Below are positions 47,085 to 58,199 of a DNA stretch of 64,000 nucleotides, one piece after another. The notes below the pieces were generated by a model. That model did no database searches, was not told the origin of the DNA, and saw only the letters and a program-made list of their open reading frames with translations. The stretch comes from Gonapodya sp. JEL0774 (taxonomy: Eukaryota > Monoblepharomycota > Monoblepharidomycetes > Monoblepharidales > Gonapodyaceae): contig JADIIX010000029.1 of assembly GCA_027604505.1 (NCBI GenBank), positions 120,478 through 184,477 of the forward strand, in the 5' to 3' direction. How positions within the stretch are numbered: the first letter of the stretch is position 1; each line of letters begins with the position of its first letter. The position numbers were made by a program, and so were the translations under genes.

Positions 47085-47693
47085 TCATCGTAAGTTCTGT
47101 ATTCCAAGCAGCAATTCAGCTGCATCCAAATATCCAGCTGCCGGAGAGTCGTGGGGACGGCCCAGCCCTCTTGTTCCCGATTCAGGTGGTGAGCTTCTTG
47201 GCGCGATTTCAGGCGAGGAGAGTGCAGTAGCTGAGGGTGGAGTTTGTACCGGCGGTTGTTTACGCTCTCGATTGCGTACATTTGCGACCACCTCAGCTCC
47301 GAACACTTCAACAGCCCTGGCGCCAATCAATTCTTTTCTAATAGCTTCGACCCATTCTTTTCCTCGCCGCGGAAGCCCCGCGAGCATGCCGCTTCTCACT
47401 AATCTGTCCTCCATCTCTTCGAATGGGCTTTTAACCCTTGTTTCATAGTCGTCTACTATTGCATCATCGACCTTTTGTGCACCAGATATCGAACGTGCAG
47501 CTTCAGCGAGTCGGATTTCAGCGTAGAGGGAACGCCGGGTAGTGGAGCTGGGTGGATACTGGTGGAGTGAGGTGGAGAGTGCGATGCGTGCGATAACGTC
47601 GTCGGAGGAGACGGCAGGAGACGTATCGTGTGTTCCTAAGCGCTGCCGCATTTCAGAGGAAGGTGGGGAAGCTTGCGGCGCACGACTCATCAT
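47085..47693 (-). CDS. Hypothetical 202-residue protein
   Basis: A single-exon frame of 202 residues with balanced composition: an N-terminal Ser/Pro segment, a helical middle (LYAEIRLAEAARSISGAQKV), a charged SPFEEMEDRLVRSGMLAGLPRRGKEWVEAIRKEL segment split here into SPFEEMEDRLVRSG and LAGLPRRGKEW, and a Pro/Ser-rich tail. The middle block faintly recalls the DUF1992 motif (xxLPGxGKP) found in DNAJC28-like proteins, but this is too weak to name. No signal peptide or membrane helix. It lies between two well-supported genes on the same strand. Confidence 0.55.
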   Translation of the reverse strand: MMSRAPQASPPSSEMRQRLGTHDTSPAVSSDDVIARIALSTSLHQYPPSSTTRRSLYAEIRLAEAARSISGAQKVDDAIVDDYETRVKSPFEEMEDRLVRSGMLAGLPRRGKEWVEAIRKELIGARAVEVFGAEVVANVRNRERKQPPVQTPPSATALSSPEIAPRSSPPESGTRGLGRPHDSPAAGYLDAAELLLGIQNLR

Positions 47694-48073
47694 TGTCTGT
47701 CAACTGGGTTGGGGGACTCACCGCATGCCCGTATGCACGTCGCATCCTGAACTCCGAGTGAGGTCCCCACTTTCTCTCAGACCGTTTGCAATGGAACATC
47801 AGGATTCTTACGATTAACTATCTTGGAACTACTCTCAAGCGAAATACGCGCAATGGTGTCTGAACAGTGAGGGCCGTGCGCATCACAGAACTCCAAAAAT
47901 GGCAAGAGGCCTTTCGATTGAGTAAATTTCTATTAGAGTGCTTTGTCAAGAAAGGCCACTATGCAGTACTAGGTAGTGAAAAGGTGTTTTCTCTATCTGT
48001 GCTCAGTGTAGGTGAGTAAAGGAATGTATGTATCGGCCTTCAAGTGTGCTAATGAGCAATGCGACATGGAGAA
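47694..48073. other. Intergenic, nothing recognised
   Basis: 380 bp between the 202-residue gene start and the CASTOR-like stop. No feature supported. Confidence 0.5.
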
Positions 48074-50206
48074 TCAAAGCTTCAGATGCTCTGTTGTTAC
48101 TTCGTCCAGATATTGGTATTCGTCAGGATCCTCGCCCGGTTCCTTTGCACTGTGCCTGCTGGTGCTTTGTAGTTGTTCTGCTTCAGGATCTTTCCTGTCC
48201 ACCAGAACTCCTTGGGTGTGACTTTCTTCTTTTAACTTGTCTAAAATGCCCACCGCAGATTCCAAGTCTGACTCGTCCACCAGAACGTTCGCAGTTTTGT
48301 AAGTCGAGAGGTACAGAAGGTTTACACCGGCAGAAGTGAGGGGTTCGGCCATTGAGTAAACGATGCCATAGCGATCTGATAATGAGACCCACGAGTACTG
48401 AGGCGACGATGACAGCTTACCGAAACACGAATTTTTCAGTGCTCACCCAACCCGAACTGCTCCAAATCCACCTGAATACATCTCACCGCTCCATGCTGCC
48501 CGCCAGGCTTGTGCACCATATGCTCTCCGAACTCTTCGAGCACACCCTCTTCGGCAACAACACTCACGCCGTCCTCTGTCGCGGTATAACTGAAGAACCT
48601 GTCCGCACCACCCGCGGTACCGTGCTCAGGGTAGAAAATGAGCTTTACTAGCCTGACACCCCACCATTCTGCATAATCGCGGTTCAGACCGACCAATCGC
48701 AACGTATGTGAGAGTACATGGCGGCGGGTTTCCCGGCGAACCTCAGCTAGCATAGACTCCCATGGAATGTGGTTGCGGTGTTCGGATTTGGAGGCGTCGA
48801 TATCTGGGGCTGGAGCGGCAGTGATTGCACGGCGAGCAGATTCAGTGAAATATGACGGTGTGGTGGGGCTCTTGTACGAATAAGCGAATGGCAAACTCCC
48901 CGTCGTGTCCGTGACCCCCGAAGCAGACGCTGAGGCCGAGGTCGCCTCATCCGCGTCGTCGTCACCATCCAGGACACTGCCGCGGCGTGTGAAGTGGTCG
49001 ACGTTTGGTGGCCGCTTGTTTCGGAGGCGAGAGGGATGTGTCTGGCCAGACGGGTGCCGCCGGGTTGTAAGAGGTATTGGTTGTGGAGACGAGGGGAGAG
49101 AGGTAGCCAGGACATGACCAAGCGATGAGGCTTTGAGAGAGGGTTCCGAGGGTTTAAATGACACAATCGGATGCCAGATGCCAGGTGTCGACACTTACCA
49201 GTGGCAGGGGAAGACCCACTCTCCGACAACGGCCCATTCGACGGTATGCTAGGATGTACACCAGCTGCCAATATCCCAGAGGACTCCTCGCCGAGTGATG
49301 TCCCACTTAACCCGCCTTCTTTGCGCCCCGTTTTAGCTGCCATTGCTGCGACTCTTCGAACTATCTCCGCGTCTTCAAAGGCATTACTTCCTCGGGCGCT
49401 CAGCGACCGCCCTCCCACAGAGCCCGCATCGGAGCGTCCAGAAGTGTTGGGGTCGATGGTAAGATCGAGGGAATCCAGCTCTACGAACTCCAGACCATTG
49501 CGCTGAAGGGTGCTGACAACGTAGGAAAGCCGTCGTTCCTTGACAAATACGAAATCCGTCTGGTACGTCGATAGAAAAAAAATCGAAATGCCTGCCCGTG
49601 CCAGGGGTGCCGACAGCTCGAGGATGCGCTTTCCGGACGATTCTGAGATACCTTCCCCGCGACGTAGTTACAATGTGAGCTGGTGTTCCCCATAACGTGG
49701 TGCAGTATTGCTCCTCTCTCCATACTCACCGCCGTACTCGTTTTCGATTTCAAGTGCCCGAAAGGGCTCCCCAGCGATGTGAAGACCAGGGCACAGAGGT
49801 GACCCACTTCCGGGGAAATCTTCCGCAACGATCGAGACATCAGCGATGACGGAGACTTCAAGAGCATTTTCTGTATACGAAAAGAAAGCGCCACGGCTGC
49901 GTGAAGATTGGATTTGGGGATAGTGAGACATTCAGATAACGGAAGGAACTGCACCGAGCTTCTGACGCCCCTTGGGTACCAAGTTGCGAATGCCATTCGC
50001 GGTTTCCAGTAAATCCCGCCCGGCCCGCTCGCGCCGACAATCCTCTGTGATTGCCGGGGATGTTCCAGCAATGCGAGTCAAGCTCGGTTGAATCCTCACC
50101 TGCGGGGAAACAAAAGATTCCTAATCACCGCATGCGCAATACAGCGCAGTGACGATTTGGGACACGTGAGAATTTGGAGCCTATTTGGGAGAATACTGAC
50201 GGACAT
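48074..50206 (-). CDS. CASTOR/GATS-like ACT-domain protein, putative arginine sensor family
   Basis: Five exons (50100..50206, 49730..49896, 49199..49642, 48447..49130, 48074..48375) join in phase to 567 residues. The domain order follows animal CASTOR1: an N-terminal strand ILPNRLQILTCP ending RNLLFPR, FFSYTENALEVSVIAD, then SAPLARAGISIFFLSTYQTDFVFV; after a ~190-residue Ser/Thr linker, a second copy LVKLIFYPEH, RFFSYTATEDGVSVVAEE, IQVDLEQFGLDRYGIVYSM and SAGVNLLYLSTYKTANVLV. The paired LSTYxTxxxxV signatures are typical of these ACT modules. Animal CASTOR binds arginine and, when empty, blocks GATOR2 upstream of TORC1. Whether the fungal protein binds arginine is inference; CASTOR1 is 329 residues, so this one has a long inserted linker and acidic tail. 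Confidence 0.82.
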
Positions 50207-50527
50207 TCTTTGCTTCGAAGGAGAGCAAAGGAAAAAGTGCAGCCATGATGAATGTCCGCACAATTAATTACATGTAATATGTAACAGGTGCTCAGAAATG
50301 TATTCTAATCTTGTACATGATGAATGTCAAGCAAAAATCGCATACGGTCATTCATTCTAGTCGTAGTTGTAAGACAGAGATCTAGCCTTTTTGAACTGAT
50401 ACACAACCGCTTGTCAGTAATGTGAGGACAACTGCAAAATTATATTATATCTACAATACTGCACAAAGCTCGCACTAGTGAGCAAACATGGCATTTAAAC
50501 TAGTCAGAAAGATACCACAGACACAGA
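50207..50527. other. Intergenic, nothing recognised
   Basis: 321 bp, AT-rich, between the CASTOR-like start and the hexose transporter stop. No feature supported. Confidence 0.5.
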
Positions 50528-52825
50528 TTAGGCATCCGTCTTCGCGGCAGCTGCTGCAGCGGCCTCCTTCTTCTCCTTCATCTCCGCCATGATCTTTCTC
50601 TCCTCTTCTGTGATTGCGGCGTATCCAAAGACCTCGTCCATCTCCTCGAGAGACTTGCCCTTGGCTGTTGACCGGTCAAAAAACAGATAAGTCCGCCAGC
50701 CACACTCCTGGGTTCAAACGCCAACGTATACTCACTCTCAGGAACGAAAAAGTAGACGAAGGCGTGAGACAGAAGCGTGGTGCATCCGAAGATGGCGTAC
50801 TGCCAGTTACCTAACCCAGCAGCCTGCGGCCAATACTTCACGACAAAGAAGTTGAAACTGGAATGGTACCAGATTGTCACCAACCGAAATTAATGCGACA
50901 CAGAAATTCCGTGTGCTGACTCACATCCAGTTGGACGTTGCTCCAATAGCAGCGCCCTTTCCTCGGGCACGCAGGGGGAACGTTTCACCGATGTAAACCC
51001 AAGCGACGGGGCCCCAGGAGAAAGCAAATGAGATGATGAAGAAGTCTGAAAACCGATATTTTAGAGGAAGCTTGGTACCAATGTTATGTAGGAGAAGGTA
51101 GGGAGAAGGTACACTTACAAATGCTCAGCACCCCCAAGGAACCGTACACTTTCCCCTTCACGGAATCCGGATCAGCGACCAATGCACCACTCGCGTTGAC
51201 GATTTGAGTGCCGTTGAAAAGACCGACCCAAAGGACGAGCGACCACGAAGCGATGCACATGCCGGCCCCACCAAGGAAGAGAAGGAAACGGCGACCAACC
51301 TTGTCGATCGCATAGATTGCAGGACCAGTGAAAATGACCTTGAGCACGGACTGAAGAACAGTAATAAGCTTGGTGGACCTGAGCGACGGGGTGGGAAGGT
51401 AAGTTTACAGATGGAATAAGCAATTGCCAAGTGGAAATATCCGAGGCTCACAGATCCTTCGAGATACCCATTCCGATAAACAGAGAAGAAGAGTAGTAGT
51501 TAATGGCTGTGCGAGCATACGATCGGGAGTCAATACATGACACCACCATGGTCTCAACTCCCGTGAAGCCTTGCGCTCACCGTTGACACCAGACATTTGT
51601 TGGAAGAGCAGAAGACCGAAAGATGCAAACGAGCGAGGACGGAGGGGAAGAGTCCACATCTCGACCCACGAAGCTTTCGGCATGTGCTTCTCCAAATCAA
51701 TGGAGTCCTTGACATCCGCGAATTCTTTTGCGACCCAGGCGCTGTCAACGTCTTCGCCGTTGAGACGTGCCAAAATCTTCTTCGCGAGTTCATCTTTCCC
51801 CTTGGAGAGAAGAAAGCGCGGAGTCTCGGGAAGAACGAAGAGAGCGCCGAAGAGGAAGACGACAGGCACGATCTTCAAAACCCAAGATATATTGCGTGAA
51901 GGAAGTGCTGGAAACAGGAAAACCCGCGTCTCACCTGGATACCGAATGCAACCCGCCAGATAGCGTCGTTCCTCTGATCCATGACGGAGATAAGGATGGC
52001 GTTGATGATGTTCGATGTCATGATACCAGTGACGATCATGAACTGCCATAAAGTTCCAACTGAGTAAGACAATTCCGTCATGTTACAAACGGGTGAAAGA
52101 CAGGGAAAGACAACAGACGTCAATGAGGACTCACTCCGACCACGAATGATTGTTGGAGCGCATTCCGCGATGTACAGGGGAACCGCTCCTGTGAGGCACC
52201 CGCACCCCATGCCACCAACAAAACGTCCAGCGTAGAAAGAGCCAACATTCCAGGCTACAGTCTGAATGATACAGCCAATCAAGAAGAAAACGCTGGCACC
52301 AAAAATGGCGTTCTTGCGACCGTTGAGGTACTCTAAAGGAGGGCGACATGTCAGGCTAACAATGCATGCAGCATCTTAAGGAGATAAATCGAACTTACCA
52401 GAGACGTAGGAGACAGAGAATGCGCCGGGAATGCAACCGAGAAGGAAGATCGATGTTAGCCAGCCTGAAGTGTCGGCAGAGTTGGTGGTAGTGGCAAGGG
52501 AGCCATCAGCCTTGTAGGTCGAGAGCGTGAAGTAGACGCGGTAGCTGCAAAAGATTGATTGGTTGTGTCAACATGAGGGCGCCAGGAATCGGGAAGATAG
52601 CTTTAATGTTGGGAAGACTAACGCGTCCATGTTCAGCACTTGGTTCATGATTCCTGTACGAAGAAACGATCAGCCAGAGCTCGCTCGCGAGTGTGGAGAC
52701 ATTAATCTAAAGTCCCAATGTCGAGACACGTTCCACTCACCCTGTTCATAACCGAACAAAAACCCGCCAAAGGCACATGTTGCTGCGACTCCGATAGCGT
52801 ATCCGTGCTTCCCGAATATGCCCAT
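50528..52825 (-). CDS. Sugar transporter, major facilitator superfamily
   Basis: Eleven exons join in phase to 523 residues: 52741..52825, 52623..52653, 52399..52544, 52135..52332, 51935..52059, 51581..51872, 51452..51506, 51119..51378, 50925..51045, 50736..50857 and 50528..50664. Sugar-porter signatures are complete: FGGFLFGYEQG at helix 1, EYLNGRKNAIF loop, GRFVGGMGCGCLTGAVPLYIAE, LPETPRFLLSKGK after helix 6, FQQMSGVNGAINYYS (helix 7), DKVGRRFLL, VAWVYIGETFPLRARGKGAA and the end motif PETKGKSLEEMD. Twelve helices are expected in the plasma membrane; QQxSGxNxxxYYS fits hexose/H+ symporters of the fungal type. The last 40 residues are Lys/Glu then Ala-rich. Length is typical. Confidence 0.93.
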
Positions 52826-53911
52826 GCTGCCGACCGTCTCCAAGAGAATGTTACATTTTAGAGCGCGGTCGGTTTATATATGTAGCAAAAAGTGCCCGAA
52901 ACCTTATTTCGCAAAAGGGCCGCTAACCCTCAGCACAAACACACAATGTCCCCCCACAGGAAATGAAAACAAAGGTAAACTACCTGCGACGAACCTGGCA
53001 AGAATGAAAACTCTGCAAGAACAGACCGAACCGCGTCTTACGCTTGAAATTTCAGAAGCGACAACGACTGACACCCATAAGATTGAGAACAAACAACGAA
53101 GAGCGGGACCAAGCAATCAGGGTATCCGCCGACAACCAGACACGCGATCTGTTCCAGTTGTTAGTTCTCCGAAACTAGTGCTTAACGTCACATTTATGTA
53201 CACCCCAGTTGGTTTCCCAATTGTTTCGTGACCAATATTTGCCGATGATTATGTATCGGATCCCGATCCGCATGACCTTCTATGTCACGCCTAGGAGACG
53301 TCCTGACCAATAGAGTCCGGTGCAAAAGTTCCATGCCGACACTTGTCAATGTTGAAAGAAAGATATACTAGGATGGGAAGAACCTATCGCTGTTAATCTA
53401 TAATAAGCATTCACTAGGAGACGGGTATTCTGTCCGTTGAGAGTACGCCGGCAGGTCCCGGACCTCCGTACGTCCAGCAAATAATGTACATAGCGCCATG
53501 TGCAAGACCATCGAAGTATCAATGGCGCGAAATCCTTGCACCTTTGCATTTACAACATTTACGTTATCATGGTAGATGATCAAGGCTGAGGCCTCAGACA
53601 CCACACCGGCTGTTCGCTGCTCATAGATTCCTAGCGACAGGAGCTACCTCTACTTTAGTTGATCTGTCTTATAACTATTATATATTGTAGTGTCGCCGCG
53701 GCGCTATATTGAGCCACATCCAGCTCTTGGATGTGTTTAAAAGCCATCTCGATTGCCACATTCATTCGTTAGCGTTGATTCAACCAAGAATATGTATTTG
53801 TAATTTTGCTTTATTCTTCGTGGAACTGAGGACTTTGTCCTTTTTCTGCTTCAACCCCTCACCAGTCAACGGTCTCGAAAGAACACTTCTTTGGACAAAT
53901 CTTGCTGTTCA
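52826..53911. other. Divergent intergenic region
   Basis: About 1.1 kb between the hexose transporter start (minus) and the BTB gene start (plus). Apart from the TATA-like element nothing was recognised. Both promoters lie here. Confidence 0.5.
52873..52880 (-). promoter_or_regulatory. TATA-box-like element upstream of the hexose transporter
   Basis: On the minus strand the sequence reads TATATAAA, 48 bp before the start codon at 52825. Position and match fit a TATA box, with a very short leader. Confidence 0.5.
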
Positions 53912-56129
53912 ATGGCATCCACAAACGGGCACACGTCGCCAACGGCTTCGTCGCCAACAGCAGCGTCCACGCAGCCGGCTCCTGCGAGCGGTTCGCAGTC
54001 CTCCGCCCCCCCCGGGATTGGTGCAGTTTCCCCAATCACCTTTCTGCCCTACTTGAAGTCAGCGCGTTTCTCGGACGCGGTATTGAAGATCAAAACATCG
54101 GATGGAAAGGTTGGCGTTCGTTTTCGCAGATGGTGTTTCGAGGAAGGATTCCAATAAGTTCCCTTCCTCTCCGACACCCCTACCCGACCACCATCGAAAA
54201 CATCGGCCCTTAGGTCAAAACCCTTCCGGTCCATCGTATCGTTTTATCCTCCCGATCAACGTTTTTTGATGAGCTTTTCAACGGGCCTCAACCTACTGAG
54301 ACGAACTCAAAGGGTCTTCCCGTTTACGGTGTGCCAGTTTTGCCTGTGCACCGAGCTCTTCATGAAGTCTTGGGTCTGAGTTTGTGGTGGGTGTGTGAGT
54401 ATCACCGTCAAAGCCCGGGGAATCATGAGGGAGTGCCTGAACCAATGGCGGAATCATCCCTTTCATGTCAATCCGAGCTTTCACCAGATGAAATTTATGT
54501 CGAATGATCAAATTGTTGTTGGTCAAGTTTCTCAGTGGATCTCTGCGCGTTACCAGAGCGTGTGTCAGCGATCTATGGCTTCGTGATACATCGGAACTGT
54601 CGCCACTGAACAGCCACCACAACTGAAGTACAACTGCCGCAATATTCATTTGCGAAGCGACTCGAAACCCAGGATGACTTAGAAATTATCACGAAGGATG
54701 GGAGCTTGGAAGTGACAAGGCCCCGCAACAGTGCCAAGGCCGCGCAACAGGGGCTAGTCACGTACTGCTCGCAGTTGCAGTTAGAGTAAACCTTGATGGC
54801 TTTTAACTCAGCGTTTGAGTCAGTCGGATTGAGTTACAATCAGTAACTTCTCATCCCTCCTCCCTTTCTCATGCTAGACTCGATGGACGATACGAAGGTT
54901 ACACTTCCCGAGAACAAGTGGGATCAGATTCTCGGCGTGCACCATGTTTCCAACGTATTTAAACTCCACCGCCTGACCGCTGAGTCTGAGCGGGCCGTGA
55001 AAAACGCCATCGAAGGAGGCGCTGCACAACCCGACGAACTCTTCAAGATCTCTGATGAAGCCAAGAAATGGTGCTTCCCTGATATTGAGAAGCGGGTGTC
55101 GACACGTCTCCAGGAGCTGCTTCTTAACCCCGATGCCCCCGATACTACCCTCGCCACCACATCGCTTGAGACCCTCTCAAGCATAGTGGAGTCCCTCGAG
55201 CCTGCCGCGCACTTCGCTCTTGTCCGCCGCTACATTGAAGTTCGCGCCGCTGCCAAGGACCCGGTGCCCCTCGAGGCGAATGCCCGTCTCTGGGCTCGAG
55301 TTCCCTTCTCGAGCCTCGCTGCAGCGGATCTCGAGTCCGCGTATTCTGACCCTAATGTACCCTCCGGGGCAGTTGTGGAAGCAACCGTTCACGCGCTTAT
55401 CCACGACCCATCCCAAGCCACAGGGTTGTCGTACAACCTCTTGAGCGCCGCGCTCGACCAGGCTGCCGCCTCAGGGCCTTACATGTCGCAGTCGCAGATT
55501 TACAAGATCGTTAGAGCTTACAATTCCGCGCATACAGACTTGGATGAGCCGAAGAAGGATAAGCTGTGGAACAGGGTGAAATTTGTGGAACTCGGTGTTG
55601 AGGAGCTGGAGGATGCTTACTCTTCGACCGACGTGCCGAGGGCACCAGTCGTGGCGGCCATGTTCTCTCGGTGAGCATTTGAAGAAAGGGGCGATGTCGA
55701 TGGAAACACTTCACAGCAAACAATTGACGCCGTCTGTCTTCTGCGGGTAGTCTCCGACATGGCGCGGCGCCATCCCCCTCCGCGTCTCCGATTCCTCCAA
55801 GCAACCCTACCCCCACCCCAGCTACCCACTACGACATCAACAAACCTACCCCTGCCCCGCCGGTTGCTCAAGGTAACATGTATGGCCACCGCACCTCACC
55901 CTCGTACGATTATGGCAGCCCTGGTGGGTACGCCCCGGCAACATCCGCAACCGGGTACTCGCAGTCGTCAATGACTGGGTACGCACCATCAGTTCCTGCA
56001 CCCGCTGGGCTGGGTCAGGGCAGCATGGGATTTGACATATACACGGCGACTCCTGCGGGTGGTATGATGGGCATGGGTATGGCTGGAGAGGTGAGGAAGA
56101 GTGAGGAGAAGAAGAGGTTTGGGTTTTGA
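53912..56129 (+). CDS. BTB/POZ-domain protein, middle part unresolved
   Basis: Supported exons are 53912..54109, 54214..about 54313, 54878..55670 and 55751..56129. The first encodes a Ser/Thr/Pro/Ala head and FLPYLKSARFSDAVLKIKTSDGK; the second continues a BTB fold (LPVHRIVLSSRSTFFDELFNG), which mediates dimerisation or Cullin-3 binding. From 54878 a helical BACK-like region follows (ILGVHHVSNVFKLHRLTAESE) and then a long helical repeat region in which similar blocks recur (LWARVPFSSLAAADLESAY and LWNRVKFVELGVEELEDAY). The C-terminus is Pro/Gly/Tyr/Met-rich. Exons 3 and 4 join in phase. The stretch 54314..54877 should encode the rest of the BTB fold, but I could not place it, so the model is incomplete or the gene is damaged there. 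Confidence 0.7.
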
Positions 56130-56897
56130 GATGCATTCAAGCAATGTGGTACAGGATATATGAGTAGGTCCTGGGGGGGGGGGGGGGGAAGCATGTTGAT
56201 GTTCGAACAGGGATGGAGATTTTAGACGGTGGCCGCGTGCAGGACTTTCAGTTTGTGGGAATTTCGATTTTCGAGGTTAAACATGTGGATACATATAGCT
56301 TTAGCCGCTCCTTTCTATTTTGGATCAGCGTCATAGCGGATACACACTTCATGTCGTTTACTAAGTACCGTAGTAATAAATCAGACATCGAGTGAGTTGC
56401 ACATGGTCACTCAAGGGTTCTATTTGCCGTGTTTGAAAGAGAACGCATGCACTAGAGTAGGGACCTGCGACTGATATCATATAACGGCGGTAGAGCTTCC
56501 ACTAGGATTTTCTTGCGTATTTTTTCGGACGAATAGTTCCTGAAAGAATGGATCAAACACGGGTCTTCTGGTAGGTAAATGGGTTGTTAAGGGGAAAGGG
56601 CCCTTCTTGGGGTAAATCTCCATACTCACCGAAAGATGTGGATACCTTTATAGACGTCGGTTTAGTGAATGAGCTAGTACAGTCTCTCAATACTCAAAGT
56701 CCAGGTTTCCCGCACTTCGACAAGGACGAGCAAATCTCACGTTACAGAATCTATAATGCAAACTATACACAAATCTCAGATAATTGGTGTGTGGTCCCCC
56801 TCTGTCATATTATCGGTGGTGGTTCAGGTAGGATCTCACAGTGTACTCCTCTGGAGTTGTATACGCGAAACTCGCCAAGGCTCACGATTGTGTTTTG
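56130..56897. other. Convergent intergenic region
   Basis: Between the 3' ends of the BTB gene and TRAPPC2. Includes a 16-G homopolymer at 56173..56188. No gene supported. Confidence 0.5.
56173..56188. repeat. Poly-G homopolymer, 16 bases
   Basis: An uninterrupted run of 16 G about 45 bp after the BTB stop codon. Its length may be unreliable in the assembly, and it could form a G-quadruplex in the transcript. Confidence 0.9.
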
Positions 56898-57689
56898 CTA
56901 CCCCAGATACTTTCGCCCAATAGCTTTCACTTTCGTGTCGAAGGTGGTCGAGGTGATTGGGGCGTTGATTTCGTAGAAGGGGTTCAGGAGGGTCTTGGGA
57001 TCCCGGAGAGGGAAATGAGTGGGCCGGGGCAGAACATCGAGGGTATGGAAGCACGAGCGTGTATACATGGTTGAGATAGAGGTGTCTGATACGGCCGAAA
57101 AGCTAACGTCAGGGAACTGAACACACCTTGAGGAAAAGCTCGTGGGTCTCAGAGAAAAAGTTACGAATACCATCCGGGTTGGGAGCATCATGGAGGAGCA
57201 TAAAGCGTGTGCCTTTTTGAGTTGAAGACAAGTGAGCCCGGTGGCAAAGGTTTTCAGTTTGGCGCAGGTGCAAATTGCGAAAGGTGTCAGGATAGGTCTA
57301 GTCTCCAACTCACCGCTCGGGGTGACGTATGCCGAGACAAAAAAGTCGTTGAACTTATCCACTGTCTTGAGGTACCTTTATTTTCCCAGGAAAAGGATCC
57401 GACATTGCCAATTACGAGAGGTTCATGAACTCACTCACATATCCTTTGTGGCCCACATGGCTTCATCCACCATATCCAAGGCAGCATGAACGATAAATTG
57501 ATTCAAGTGCTTGTGTTCCTCCCGCTAAGACGTGCGAAACATACGGAGGAAGGGGGCAGTGACGAGGAGTAAGCAATCGCCCATCTATGTGAAGATGCTC
57601 CCACTCACTTTGAGATCACTGCGCGGGGAGCCGAATTCCGCCTCATACAAAGGATTGTCGCGTGTACCGACGACGACGAAGTAGCTCAT
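56898..57689 (-). CDS. TRS20: TRAPP complex subunit TRAPPC2 (sedlin, Trs20)
   Basis: Five exons (57609..57689, 57439..57524, 57314..57375, 57127..57212, 56898..56993) join in phase to 136 residues, near the 140 of human sedlin. Motifs in order: [71 protein letters not shown] and [19 protein letters not shown]. This small longin-fold protein is an adaptor of the TRAPP tethering complexes and of ER-to-Golgi traffic and autophagy. Start codon and length match the family exactly. Confidence 0.95.
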
Positions 57690-58199
57690 TCGCGAATGCG
57701 GCTGTCGCGATTCGGTCAAAGAATTTACGGTGTAAACTGGGGGCGACAGAAATCGGCACGTCCTGAGTGCAAGAACAAACCATTACACCAAAAAGACAAC
57801 CCATTCCAAATCACCCACAAGTCAATATCGTTGTCAAGAGCAGTTTGCGGCACTTTGCAGGTCCTCTGCATGTTTTTCACGCTCCGCAGAACCGTCTGGA
57901 AGCTGTTTTGCTGTTCCATTATGATCATTTCTCGCTGAACATAACCAGCGGCAGCTTTCAACTCCCGTAATTACACTCTTTGCAATTTGTCGATTCCCGC
58001 TGTCCACCCACATATTTTTCGTGTTCCATCTCGGGACTCTATGTGGGTTTCTGAAGAATTATGTGGAGTATCACGTGACTCAACTAGTCTGTGCCACACT
58101 ACTCTGACTATATAAACTGCCCGTTTTCTCTTTGTGGCTGTTTCGATTGGCCGCATTGGGTCTCCCGTGCACCAACCCCAAACCCGACTTCATATTCAA
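57690..58199. other. Divergent promoter region, TRAPPC2 and orphan gene
   Basis: 510 bp between divergent start codons. A TATATAAA element at 58109..58116 lies 84 bp before the plus-strand start at 58200 and is listed separately. Otherwise featureless. Confidence 0.55.
58109..58116 (+). promoter_or_regulatory. TATA-box-like element upstream of the orphan gene
   Basis: TATATAAA, 84 bp before the ATG at 58200. A good consensus match at a suitable distance for a short leader. Confidence 0.5.

Noticed and set aside
54293-54649. 118-codon minus-strand open frame inside the BTB locus
   Set aside because: Some helical-looking sequence, but no start context, motif or splice partners, and it overlaps the plus-strand BTB gene.
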